A stretch of 30,650 bases of DNA from an uncultured Prevotella sp. (GTDB lineage Bacteria > Bacteroidota > Bacteroidia > Bacteroidales > Bacteroidaceae): assembly GCA_905210845.1 (NCBI GenBank), contig CAJLYG010000016.1:1-30650 (forward strand). Direction: 5' to 3'. Positions 8,182 through 15,547 of this stretch are shown piece after piece (position 1 is the stretch's first letter; every line of letters starts with the position of its first letter). Made by a program: the position numbers and the translations under genes. The notes beneath the pieces are model-generated. The model was not told the origin of the DNA and made no database searches. It was given only the letters and a program-made list of their open reading frames with translations.

Positions 8182-9123
8182 TTATAGACGGAAATGGGCG
8201 ATCAAGGGGAGATGGTCGCTGAATCCTCCAATATACTTTGGTCCCTGATAAGTGCGAAAAGGATGGAAGCCTCCATATTTCTCATCAGGCTCCAGCAAGA
8301 AGGGAGCATCTCCAATCCTACAATCCAAAGCTTTCTTATACAGCTCTTGGCTGCAGAGAATATGGTCGAGATTCCCCCACTCTCCCTGGAACCGGTAAGT
8401 GCCCTTGGCACCATGCCTGCCTCGTGCCTCCCGTGACAGGTTCCATAACTGATGACGATACAGATTTTCCAATGACTGATCCGTGGGGTAATCATTAAAG
8501 TCGCCAGCGATCAGGATCTTTGCACGAGGTTCCACGGCATAGATCGAGTCGACGGCTAACCCTACTTGACGAGAGACATGCAATCGGAAAGACTGAGTGG
8601 CACTTTTTCCGCCACTCCTGCTGGGTGCATGGACAACCAACACATGCAGCGTATCCCCGTTGGGGATGATGCCACTGACATAGAGGATGTCCCTAGTCGG
8701 CTTCATACCCGACTTAGGCGGTATCCGGACGGGATGATGATTGAGGGGAAGGAAACTGAAGGGGGAATACAGGAGAGCAACGTCCACCCCTCGTTCATCC
8801 GGGGAGTTGGTAACGAAATACTCGTACTTCGCCTTGCGCAGAAGGGAGCGATGGCATAAAGCCTCCAACACACTGTCGTTCTCCACCTCACACAACGCAA
8901 CGAGATCTGGGATGCCATAGGAAGTAGAATCCCCACCACATGCGAGGATTTCCTGTCCAATGTGATTGAGCTTACGCCAATACCGGGAAGGTGTCCAATG
9001 ATAATTGGACTTGAGGAGGAACTGTTCATCCTGCTTCAGGCTGTCGTGGCGGCAATCAAACAGATTCTCGCAATTGAGCTCCACAAAGGTAAAAATGCCT
9101 AATAGAAATAAGCTGATGGCCAT
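8182..9123 (-). CDS. Endonuclease/exonuclease/phosphatase-fold protein, probably exported
   Basis: The protein has 313 residues. Family motifs are the N-terminal FVELNCENLFD (metal-site Asn), LVALCEVEND (catalytic Glu), LIAGDFNDYPTD (Asp/Asn pair), and GGFSDHLPLIAHF at the end (catalytic Asp-His). The first 12 residues (MAISLFLLGIFT) are hydrophobic and run straight into the core strand, so export is likely but cleavage is uncertain; an in-frame TAA two codons upstream rules out a longer N-terminus. Bacteroidetes homologues are phosphodiesterases or nucleases of unknown substrate. The gene lies 68 bp after tyrA with no clear promoter between them. Its start codon is buried in a long hairpin described separately. 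Confidence 0.85.
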   Translation of the reverse strand: MAISLFLLGIFTFVELNCENLFDCRHDSLKQDEQFLLKSNYHWTPSRYWRKLNHIGQEILACGGDSTSYGIPDLVALCEVENDSVLEALCHRSLLRKAKYEYFVTNSPDERGVDVALLYSPFSFLPLNHHPVRIPPKSGMKPTRDILYVSGIIPNGDTLHVLVVHAPSRSGGKSATQSFRLHVSRQVGLAVDSIYAVEPRAKILIAGDFNDYPTDQSLENLYRHQLWNLSREARGRHGAKGTYRFQGEWGNLDHILCSQELYKKALDCRIGDAPFLLEPDEKYGGFHPFRTYQGPKYIGGFSDHLPLIAHFRL

Positions 9124-9171
9124 ACGTTAGTAGTCGTTGATTTACAACTCCAACGTTTCCATCAGCTTATT
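9107..9171 (-). promoter_or_regulatory. Long hairpin enclosing the start codon of the endonuclease/phosphatase gene
   Basis: A perfect 13-bp inverted repeat, AATAAGCTGATGG at 9159-9171 (minus-strand reading) and CCATCAGCTTATT at 9107-9119, brackets the ATG at 9121-9123. Inside it, ACGTT/AACGT and GTTG/CAAC form further stems, so the AUG sits in a small internal loop. The 3' arm covers codons 2-6. The structure would hide the start site in any transcript entering from tyrA. Confidence 0.65.
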
Positions 9172-9180
9172 ATTGTATTT

Positions 9181-9210
9181 GAAGGAAGACTTTACTGAAT
9201 GTCTTCCTTC
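9181..9210 (-). terminator. Hairpin overlapping the tyrA stop codon
   Basis: A perfect 10-bp inverted repeat (GAAGGAAGAC at 9181-9190, GTCTTCCTTC at 9201-9210, loop 10) spans the last codons and TAA of tyrA. No U-run follows on the minus strand, so it may be an mRNA 3' stabiliser or a weak, factor-dependent terminator rather than a classical intrinsic one. Confidence 0.45.
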
Positions 9211-9977
9211 ACATTCTTACGGATCTTGGTCAGGTATCGCTTCATGCCAGCCGCGTCCTTGTTGTCTATGATCTCAAGCAATTCCTTCAGTTCCGTACGG
9301 ATCTGAGCCACCTGGTCATGAGTATAAGGATTAAACAGGATTTCCTGCAAAAGGTAGTCATCCTCGTTAAGCACACCTTTAGCGATGTTCATGTGCCGCT
9401 TGAACGTAGTTCCCGGTGCGTCCTGATGCTTCATGACAGCCGCAAACACGAAAGTGCTGACAAAAGGAATGCTCAAAGAGTAGGCTACTGTCTTATCATG
9501 CTCCTCGAAAGAATACTCATAAATATTCAGGTCCAGTTTCTGATAGAGGTCTTTGAAGAAAATTCGTCCCATATAATCGCCCTCATTGATGATGATGGCA
9601 TTTTCCTCGCTCAACTGGTTCAGGTTAGCGAAGGTAGGACCGAACATCGGGTGGGTACTGACATAGGGATGCCCACTCTGCTCATAGAATTCCTTCAAGT
9701 TTGTCTTCACACTACTGATATCGCTAATAATACAGTCGTCAGGCAGGTACGGCAACACTTCCTTAAAGGCGGGGATCGTGTATTTCACTGTCACTGCATT
9801 GATCAACAATTCCGGACGGAACTCCTTGATCTCATCCATTTTCGTAAAACGCTGGCAATTGTATGTAAAGCGCATGCGCTTGGGGTCTTTCTCATAGACA
9901 GCGACCTCATGGTCAAAGCTTAGCAGGTCGATGAAGAAACTCCCCATCTTCCCTGCTCCCATCACTAATATTCTCAT
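9192..9977 (-). CDS. tyrA: Prephenate dehydrogenase (tyrosine branch)
   Basis: The protein has 261 residues. The Rossmann motif MRILVMGAGKMGSFFIDLL begins the protein, followed by SDISSVKTNLKEF and VSTHPMFGPTF, the conserved core of the prephenate/arogenate dehydrogenase family. It oxidatively decarboxylates prephenate to 4-hydroxyphenylpyruvate. There is no fused chorismate mutase or ACT domain, so feedback by tyrosine on this enzyme is not apparent. It is the last gene of the aromatic operon and begins 1 bp after the DAHP synthase-chorismate mutase stop. The nearby aminotransferase would complete tyrosine synthesis. Confidence 0.9.
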   Translation of the reverse strand: MRILVMGAGKMGSFFIDLLSFDHEVAVYEKDPKRMRFTYNCQRFTKMDEIKEFRPELLINAVTVKYTIPAFKEVLPYLPDDCIISDISSVKTNLKEFYEQSGHPYVSTHPMFGPTFANLNQLSEENAIIINEGDYMGRIFFKDLYQKLDLNIYEYSFEEHDKTVAYSLSIPFVSTFVFAAVMKHQDAPGTTFKRHMNIAKGVLNEDDYLLQEILFNPYTHDQVAQIRTELKELLEIIDNKDAAGMKRYLTKIRKNVKEDIQ

Positions 9978-9978
9978 T

Positions 9979-11049
9979 TTACTGATTTAAGATTTCAATC
10001 TGTTGACGAACGCTCTCCTCATGGATCAACTCAAACACATGTGCCGTGAACTCCGAAGCCATGCCACAAAGGGCACCCTGCGCACCACGCTTATCAAGGA
10101 TCTCATTATAACGGGCTGGCTGCAAGACTGTCATGTTATGCTCTTTCTTATACTGCCCGATCTCGCGGCATACTCGCATTCGCTTGGAAAGAAGGTTCAT
10201 CAACTGGTCATCTAATTCATCGATCTGATGACGCAATTGTGTAATACCCTCTGTCGTCATTTTCTCATCCCGCACAACCAATAAACTCAATATATAATCC
10301 AATACGTCTGGGGTAACCTGCTGCTTGGCATCACTCCAAGCATGGTCAGGATTACAATGGCTCTCAACGATCAGGCCATCAAAGCCAAGGTCCATTGCTT
10401 GCTGGCACAAAGGAGCTACCAATTCACGACGCCCACCAATATGACTGGGATCACAGATGATCGGCAAGTTAGGGATTCTCCGCCTCAACTCAATGGGGAT
10501 CTGCCACATGGGCAGATTGCGATAGATCTTTTTGTCATAACTGGAGAACCCACGATGGATGGCAGCCAAGCGCTTGACACCCGCCAGATTGATACGCTCC
10601 AAGGCACCAATCCACAACTCGAGGTCCAGATTGACTGGGTTCTTGACGAATACCGGGATATCCACTCCTTTTAAGGAATCGGCTAAGGCCTGCACGGCAA
10701 ATGGATTGGCACTGGTACGGGCCCCCACCCAAAGGATATCAATGCCATATTTCAAGGCGAGTTCTACATGCTCTGGAGTCGCCACCTCAGTTGCCACTAA
10801 CATGCCGGTCTCTTCCTTTACCTCTTTTAACCAAGGTAATGCCACCTCACCATGCCCTTCAAATCCCCCTGGCTTGGTACGCGGTTTCCACACTCCTGCG
10901 CGGAAATTATGGCAACCTTTTGCCGCAAGTTGCTTTGCGGTGGTCATGATTTGCTCCTCAGACTCGGCTGAACAAGGTCCAGCAATTACAAACGGCCGTT
11001 CCTGATCACTCGGTATGTTCAACGGCTCTAATTCCAATTCCATTTCCAT
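9979..11049 (-). CDS. Bifunctional DAHP synthase / chorismate mutase
   Basis: The protein has 356 residues. Residues 1 to about 265 are a type I-beta DAHP synthase, with FVIAGPCSAESEEQI, FRAGVWKPRTKPGGFEGHG, FVKNPVNLD, AIHRGFSSYD, CDPSHIGGRR and VESHCNPDHAWSD. Residues from about 268 are an AroQ-type chorismate mutase (LRHQIDELDDQLMNLLSKRM, then REIGQYKKEHN). It catalyses the first step of the shikimate pathway and also chorismate to prephenate. A C-terminal mutase is the arrangement characterised in Porphyromonas gingivalis, where the mutase domain mediates feedback by prephenate. Neighbouring genes consume prephenate in both directions, so the operon controls pathway entry and the Phe/Tyr branch together. 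Confidence 0.92.
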   Translation of the reverse strand: MEMELELEPLNIPSDQERPFVIAGPCSAESEEQIMTTAKQLAAKGCHNFRAGVWKPRTKPGGFEGHGEVALPWLKEVKEETGMLVATEVATPEHVELALKYGIDILWVGARTSANPFAVQALADSLKGVDIPVFVKNPVNLDLELWIGALERINLAGVKRLAAIHRGFSSYDKKIYRNLPMWQIPIELRRRIPNLPIICDPSHIGGRRELVAPLCQQAMDLGFDGLIVESHCNPDHAWSDAKQQVTPDVLDYILSLLVVRDEKMTTEGITQLRHQIDELDDQLMNLLSKRMRVCREIGQYKKEHNMTVLQPARYNEILDKRGAQGALCGMASEFTAHVFELIHEESVRQQIEILNQ

Positions 11050-11092
11050 AGTGTCGTATTTTAATATTTTAATGATTTCAAATATTATGGGA

Positions 11093-12268
11093 TTACCACT
11101 CCAAAGCCTGGATACGCCGGAGTGCTTCCTTTATCTGTTCATCCTTCGCACAAAGAGAGATACGGATATATCGCTTTCCATTGCTCCCAAAGATAAATCC
11201 TGGAGTGATAAACACCTTCGCCTCATGAAGCACGCGCTCTGTCAGATCCTCGACATCCTGGTATTTCTCAGGGATCTTTCCCCATAGGAACATGCCTACC
11301 TGATTGGGATCAAATGTACAACCCAAGACGCTCATAATCTGTTCGGCTATGTTTCTGCGACGGCGATAGGTCTCTACGTTGTACTCTCGGTGCCATTCCG
11401 GCGTATTGGTATTGTAAGCTTCTGCAGCTGCAAGCTGGATTCCCCTGAAGGTACCACTGTCGATATTGCTTTTGATCTTCAAGACCCATGAGATAAAGGT
11501 TGGGTTGGAAGCGCATAGACCCACACGCCAACCTGGCATGTTAAAGCTTTTCGACATAGAATTGAACTCGATGCAACAGTCCTTCGCCCCAGGTACCTGA
11601 AGGATGGATATCGGGTGCTCATTGAGGATGAATGAATAGGGATTGTCATTCACCACGACAATATGGTGTGCCTTAGCAAACCGGACTAAGTGCTCATATG
11701 TCTCCATGCGGGCATTGCCTCCAGTCGGCATGTTGGGATAATTGGTCCACATCAGTTTAACATGGCTCAAGTCCATCTTCTCCAATTCGTCGAAATCAGG
11801 CTGCCAACCATGATCCTCTCGCAAATTATAATTGACGATTTCTGCACCCAAGATCTTGCTCAAGGACGTATAAGTAGGATAGCCAGGATTGGGAACCAGT
11901 ACCCTTTCTCCAGGATTGACAAAAGCCAACGTGACATGCAGGATGCCTTCCTTTGAACCAATCAACGGCTGGATTTCCGTCTTCGGGTCGAGATCAACAT
12001 GATACCATTTCCGATAGAAGTTGGCCATGGCTTCCCTCAGCTCTGGCGTTCCTATCGTAGGCTGGTAGCCATGAGCATTCGATTGGCGTGCTACCTCACA
12101 GAGTTTGTTGATGGTCTGGGGAGAAGGAGGCATGTCCGGAGATCCAATGGCAAGGCTAATGATGTTCTCACCTGCAGCATTCAACTTGGCTACCTCTTTC
12201 AGTTTCCTGCTGAAATAGTATTCTTGTACTGCCGAAACTCTCTCGGCCGGTTGTATTTTCATTTCCAT
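11093..12268 (-). CDS. PLP-dependent class I/II aminotransferase, probably aromatic
   Basis: The protein has 391 residues with a full fold-type I aminotransferase pattern: NYPNMPTGG (near 176-184), the PLP-phenol contact NDNPYS (D208, Y211), the Schiff-base lysine K240 in FNSMSKSFNMPGWRVG, and a C-terminal arginine in KRYIRISL that would bind the substrate carboxylate. The position between pheA and the DAHP synthase in an operon for Phe/Tyr suggests it transaminates phenylpyruvate and 4-hydroxyphenylpyruvate. The sequence class also includes LL-diaminopimelate aminotransferase relatives, so specificity is inferred from context. It lies 43 bp upstream of the DAHP synthase gene. Confidence 0.88.
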   Translation of the reverse strand: MEMKIQPAERVSAVQEYYFSRKLKEVAKLNAAGENIISLAIGSPDMPPSPQTINKLCEVARQSNAHGYQPTIGTPELREAMANFYRKWYHVDLDPKTEIQPLIGSKEGILHVTLAFVNPGERVLVPNPGYPTYTSLSKILGAEIVNYNLREDHGWQPDFDELEKMDLSHVKLMWTNYPNMPTGGNARMETYEHLVRFAKAHHIVVVNDNPYSFILNEHPISILQVPGAKDCCIEFNSMSKSFNMPGWRVGLCASNPTFISWVLKIKSNIDSGTFRGIQLAAAEAYNTNTPEWHREYNVETYRRRRNIAEQIMSVLGCTFDPNQVGMFLWGKIPEKYQDVEDLTERVLHEAKVFITPGFIFGSNGKRYIRISLCAKDEQIKEALRRIQALEW

Positions 12269-12291
12269 ATTGATAGTAATTTACGTTCTTC

Positions 12292-13122
12292 TTAAACTCC
12301 TTTATACTCACCTAAGATATTCAGTTCCTTGACCAGTGGCGTAATGGCATCAATGCTTTGGCGGTATCGGGTCAGGTTATCATAGGTGACATCCACATAG
12401 AACATATACTCCCATTCATGCCCGATAATGGGTAGCGACTGAATCTTCGTAAGGTTAATGTCATAAAAAGAAAGGATTGTGAGCACTTTCGACAAACTTC
12501 CTTCTTCATGGGGAAGGGAAAATACCAGACTCGATTTATTCGTTTGTTCAAGGGATCTCAGGAAATCAGCCTTATGGGGATTGCATACGCAAAGAAAGCG
12601 GGTGAAATTATGCTTGTTGTCCTCGATATGATCCTCTAAGACCTTCATGCCATATAGTTTAGCGGCAGAGGCATTGCAGATCGCTGCCCAACCGCGGCAC
12701 TGATGTCTCTTGATGTATTCGGCAGCACCAGCGGTATCCTCTGCCTCAACAGCTTTTAGCTCAGGATGATTCTCAAGGAAGTTACGACATTGCATCAAAG
12801 CTACAGGATGAGAATGCACTTCGGTGATCGTATCCCAATCATCTTCGGCAAGGCAACAAATCGAATGCTGGATATGCAGCTTATGTTCCCCGACGATGGT
12901 GGTGCCAGAAGCCCTGAGCAACTCGTAGTTATGCAGCAAGGAACCAGCAATGGTGTTCTCAATAGCAATCAGCCCAAGGACTGTGGGATCTCGCTTAATA
13001 TTCTCGAAGACCTCCTCAAAGGTGGCACAACAGATAAGCTGTATCTGCTCACCAGCAAAGTATTGGTGGGCTGCGATATCGTGAAACGATCCAAGGAATC
13101 CTTGTATAGCTATTCTTTTCAT
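12292..13122 (-). CDS. pheA: Prephenate dehydratase (phenylalanine branch)
   Basis: The protein has 276 residues. The start at ATG 13122 (MKRIAIQGFLGSFHD) is chosen because the in-frame extension upstream is the attenuator region. The catalytic domain (1 to about 185) shows IAIENTIAGSLLHNY and the catalytic NFTRF motif (T174-R175-F176). A C-terminal ACT domain (about 197-270) follows, but the usual Phe-binding ESRP motif reads QSLP (228-231). It converts prephenate to phenylpyruvate. It is the first structural gene of the operon and follows a leader peptide and terminator, so its expression is probably set by Phe/Tyr supply. There is no fused chorismate mutase; that activity is in the DAHP synthase fusion. 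Confidence 0.93.
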   Translation of the reverse strand: MKRIAIQGFLGSFHDIAAHQYFAGEQIQLICCATFEEVFENIKRDPTVLGLIAIENTIAGSLLHNYELLRASGTTIVGEHKLHIQHSICCLAEDDWDTITEVHSHPVALMQCRNFLENHPELKAVEAEDTAGAAEYIKRHQCRGWAAICNASAAKLYGMKVLEDHIEDNKHNFTRFLCVCNPHKADFLRSLEQTNKSSLVFSLPHEEGSLSKVLTILSFYDINLTKIQSLPIIGHEWEYMFYVDVTYDNLTRYRQSIDAITPLVKELNILGEYKGV

Positions 13123-13156
13123 GTTCTCTCTCTTTATCGTTATTGTCGTATTAAAC

Positions 13157-13190
13157 AAAAAATCCCGCTCCAAAGATTTTGAAGCGGGAA
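13157..13190 (-). terminator. Attenuator (intrinsic terminator) in the pheA leader
   Basis: On the minus strand TCCCGCTTC (within 13181-13190) pairs with GGAGCGGGA (13163-13171), 9 bp with one G-U, and is followed directly by six T (13157-13162). It ends 34 nt before the pheA ATG. The 5' arm is also complementary to a segment inside the leader-peptide frame (13247-13256), so the terminator and antiterminator are mutually exclusive. Confidence 0.85.
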
Positions 13191-13235
13191 TTGATTATTA
13201 TCTCTTATAAGACTCATCTTTTCATAAGTTGAAAT

Positions 13236-13313
13236 TTACACGCAACTTCCCGCTTCACAATTCCTTGCAAAGTAAAAATAATAGTAATAAAAAGATGCGT
13301 TCAATTGACTCAT
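13236..13313 (-). CDS. Aromatic leader peptide of the phenylalanine/tyrosine operon (25 aa)
   Basis: This is a 26-codon frame from ATG 13313 to TAA 13236. Residues 1-7 are MSQLNAS, residues 8-15 are FYYYYFYF (eight aromatic codons in a row), and residues 16-25 are ARNCEAGSCV. It starts about 19 nt after the predicted transcript start and ends 79 nt before the pheA-leader terminator's U-run. Codons 20-23 contain GAAGCGGGAA, the perfect complement of the terminator's 5' arm. A ribosome stalled on the F/Y run would leave this segment free to form an antiterminator, and one that reaches the stop codon would cover it. This is the classical logic of amino-acid attenuation. The peptide itself probably has no other function. 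Confidence 0.85.
   Translation of the reverse strand: MSQLNASFYYYYFYFARNCEAGSCV
13247..13256 (-). promoter_or_regulatory. Antiterminator arm in the pheA leader
   Basis: On the minus strand GAAGCGGGAA is a perfect 10-nt complement to TTCCCGCTTC at 13181-13190, the 5' arm of the terminator. It lies in codons 20-23 of the leader peptide, 5-8 codons after the last aromatic codon. Confidence 0.8.
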
Positions 13314-13337
13314 GATTCCATCATTTTGTTTCTGCAT

Positions 13338-13370
13338 GCAAAAATATAACTTTTATTTGGTTCTGCCAAA
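13338..13370 (-). promoter_or_regulatory. Bacteroidetes-type promoter of the aromatic operon
   Basis: On the minus strand the -33 box TTTG (13367-13370), an exact 20-bp spacer and the -7 box TATTTTTGC (13338-13346) match the Bacteroidetes consensus. The predicted start is near 13332, giving a leader RNA of about 210 nt ahead of pheA. A small TTTGG/CCAAA repeat (13356-13370) overlaps the -33 box. Confidence 0.75.
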
Positions 13371-13433
13371 CAATTCTCTGTTTTTTTGAATAAAAAACAA
13401 AGAAGTGTAAGATTGTGCCTCTTGATGCTTTTC

Positions 13434-14324
13434 CTATCCCAAGCCGAAGGGATTATTATTTCTATAGGCCTGCTCTGTTTTCTGCTGAATATCCTCAGTA
13501 CCTTCGCCCGTATATTCTCCATTTACCTCTGCCACTTTCTTGGGATCGAGTTCAAGGACAGACTTCATGTCCTCCTCTGCACCTTTGGCATCTCCCTGCG
13601 CAAGCCGTATAGCTCCTCTTCCCTTGAAAGCATCGATGCAAAAAGGATTCGCATCTATCACCTTATTATAATAGGTAATGGCATTCTCATGATGTCCCAA
13701 CGTCTCCTCAACCTTTGCCTTCAGCAAGAGTGCATCTTCATTGTCAGGAACCTTCTCTATCAAATAGTCTGCATCCTCGCCTGCTCCTTTGGCATCTCCC
13801 ATTTTCAATAAGGTTTGCCCCCGGAGCAAATACGCATCTAAATAATCTGGCTTCATGGCAATAGTCTTTGTGAGCATAGCCACGGCATTCACTTCCTCAC
13901 CCTGTCCCAGACAAGCTCGGGCATAAAGGAATAGCACCTCTGGGTTATCCTTGTCAAGCAACAAAGCCTTCTCACAAGCATCTGACATCGTACCATAGTC
14001 CTCCATCAGATAAGCCACATGTGCCATTCGCTCCCAAATTTGGATATTATCCGGTTGGGCTTCAGCCAGTTTTTGCAACTGGGCATAGGCAGCTAATAGT
14101 TCGTTATTCTGAATAAGGGCTTGAGAAAGGTAATCTCGGATTTCAAGATCCTCCTTGATCTCCAATGCTTTTTTAAAGCATTTAATGGCATGTTCCAGTT
14201 CGTGAACCTTTAAGGCAGCCACTCCATCATATTTCAAGACGTCAAAATTCCTGGCGTCATCTTCTTTCTTTTTCTCTTCCGGAGATTCCTCCTTGCTCCC
14301 GAACAATGATTTCCAAAAGCTCAT
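13434..14324 (-). CDS. Cytoplasmic tetratricopeptide-repeat protein
   Basis: The protein has 296 residues from ATG 14324 (MSFWKSLFGSKEESPEEKKK). A charged N-terminal linker is followed by about six TPR units from residue 35 to 260 (for example AALKVHELEHAIKCFKKALE, and then EDALLLKAKVEETLGHHENA). The C-terminus ends NNNPFGLG. There is no signal peptide; the N-terminal SFWKSLFG could touch the membrane. TPR proteins act as binding scaffolds, and the partner here is unknown. The gene is monocistronic, with its own promoter upstream and the aromatic operon's promoter just downstream. Confidence 0.88.
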   Translation of the reverse strand: MSFWKSLFGSKEESPEEKKKEDDARNFDVLKYDGVAALKVHELEHAIKCFKKALEIKEDLEIRDYLSQALIQNNELLAAYAQLQKLAEAQPDNIQIWERMAHVAYLMEDYGTMSDACEKALLLDKDNPEVLFLYARACLGQGEEVNAVAMLTKTIAMKPDYLDAYLLRGQTLLKMGDAKGAGEDADYLIEKVPDNEDALLLKAKVEETLGHHENAITYYNKVIDANPFCIDAFKGRGAIRLAQGDAKGAEEDMKSVLELDPKKVAEVNGEYTGEGTEDIQQKTEQAYRNNNPFGLG

Positions 14325-14354
14325 ATTCCTTCTAATTATTGTTTTGAATTGTCC

Positions 14355-14386
14355 GCAAAGATAGCACAAATCGGTCGAAATACAAA
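14355..14386 (-). promoter_or_regulatory. Promoter of the TPR gene
   Basis: On the minus strand -33 TTTG (14383-14386), a 19-bp spacer and -7 TATCTTTGC (14355-14363). The spacer is strikingly like that of the dxs promoter (27 of 32 positions identical over the whole element). The predicted leader is about 26 nt. Confidence 0.75.
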
Positions 14387-14505
14387 AGGATTTTTCTTTT
14401 TTATTTCAGGAAAAGGGGGCGATATGGCTCACGAATGATCCAAGGTCAACTCTTTTAGGATAGGAACGAAGAACCCGATCATAACCGTTTGTGGAAACAT
14501 AGGTA

Positions 14506-14548
14506 AGCATGCTCATTGAAATGCCACGGGCATCCCCATGAGCATGCT
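14506..14548 (-). terminator. Long nested hairpin after manA
   Basis: A perfect 11-bp inverted repeat (AGCATGCTCAT at 14506-14516, ATGAGCATGCT at 14538-14548) encloses a second 5-bp stem, ATGCC/GGCAT (14521-14533). It starts 15 nt after the manA stop, as expected for a 3'-end structure, but no U-run follows on the minus strand. Confidence 0.5.
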
Positions 14549-14563
14549 GATGTTACCCCAACA

Positions 14564-15526
14564 TTACACATAAGTTTCCAAGAACTTAACGGTCCCTTCG
14601 ACATGCAAGGTTTTCGTCGTCGCGGGAATGAGGACTGTTTCCCCTGTATTCAACGAGAATGTATTGCCCTCGTTATCCGTAACAGTGCCATTTCCCTTTA
14701 CGCCAATCAGGATGACGAAGCTATCGAGTTCCGTATAATCGAGTGTCATGGGCTCATCTAAATCATAGACTGCGGTATTGAAATAAGGGCATTGTACCAC
14801 GCTCACGCCCTGGTTTTTCTGAGGCACGTACTCTGTTCTATAGGTATCCTCAACATGATAATTGATGCATTCTGCAGCTTCTTTCGTATGGAGTTGGCGA
14901 TAATTGCCATTCTTATCCTTCCGCTTGTAATCATAAATACGGTATGTCACGTCGGAAGTCTGCTGGATCTCTGCCAAGAAACATCCGGCTCCAATAGCAT
15001 GGATCCGTCCTGCAGGCAAGAAGAAGACATCACCCTCCTTGACGGAATATTGGGCAAGGGCATCGCAGATGGTGTCGTTCTCGACCATTTCCTTATAACT
15101 CTCAGGAGTAAGATGCATTTTTAATCCACTGTACAGTTGGGCTGTCGGGGCTGAATCCATGATATACCACATCTCAGTCTTTCCCCTTTCTTTCCCTTGT
15201 TTGTGGGCGATTTCATCTGTAGGGTGCACTTGTATGGACAAATCTTGTTGGGCATCAATAAATTTGATGAGCAAAGGGAACTCATCGCCAAAGCGCTTGT
15301 AGTTGTCAGTTCCTACCAGACTATCTTTCAATTCCCTGACAGCTTCGTTCAGGCTCTTACCTTTCAGCTCACCTTCACTGATGATCGTCTCATTACCGGG
15401 AACGCCTGAGATTTCCCAGCTTTCTCCAACATGATCTAATTGTTCGTGTAAGTGCTTGAATGGAATAATCTTTTCACCACCCCAAAGCGTCTGCTTCAAG
15501 AGTGGATTAAACTTAATGGGTTTCAT
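14564..15526 (-). CDS. manA: Mannose-6-phosphate isomerase, class I (cupin)
   Basis: The protein has 320 residues. N-terminal FNPLLKQTLWGGEKI, the zinc site SIQVHPTDEIAHKQG with E in GKTEMWYIM, and FLPAGRIHAIGAG are the marks of class I phosphomannose isomerase. It interconverts mannose 6-phosphate and fructose 6-phosphate, supplying GDP-mannose/fucose synthesis or mannose use. It lies 21 bp after trkH and is the last gene of the dxs-trkA-trkH-manA run, with no promoter seen between. This grouping has no obvious pathway logic and probably reflects shared transcription only. Confidence 0.93.
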   Translation of the reverse strand: MKPIKFNPLLKQTLWGGEKIIPFKHLHEQLDHVGESWEISGVPGNETIISEGELKGKSLNEAVRELKDSLVGTDNYKRFGDEFPLLIKFIDAQQDLSIQVHPTDEIAHKQGKERGKTEMWYIMDSAPTAQLYSGLKMHLTPESYKEMVENDTICDALAQYSVKEGDVFFLPAGRIHAIGAGCFLAEIQQTSDVTYRIYDYKRKDKNGNYRQLHTKEAAECINYHVEDTYRTEYVPQKNQGVSVVQCPYFNTAVYDLDEPMTLDYTELDSFVILIGVKGNGTVTDNEGNTFSLNTGETVLIPATTKTLHVEGTVKFLETYV

Positions 15527-15547
15527 ATTGATCTATATTTTAGTTCA

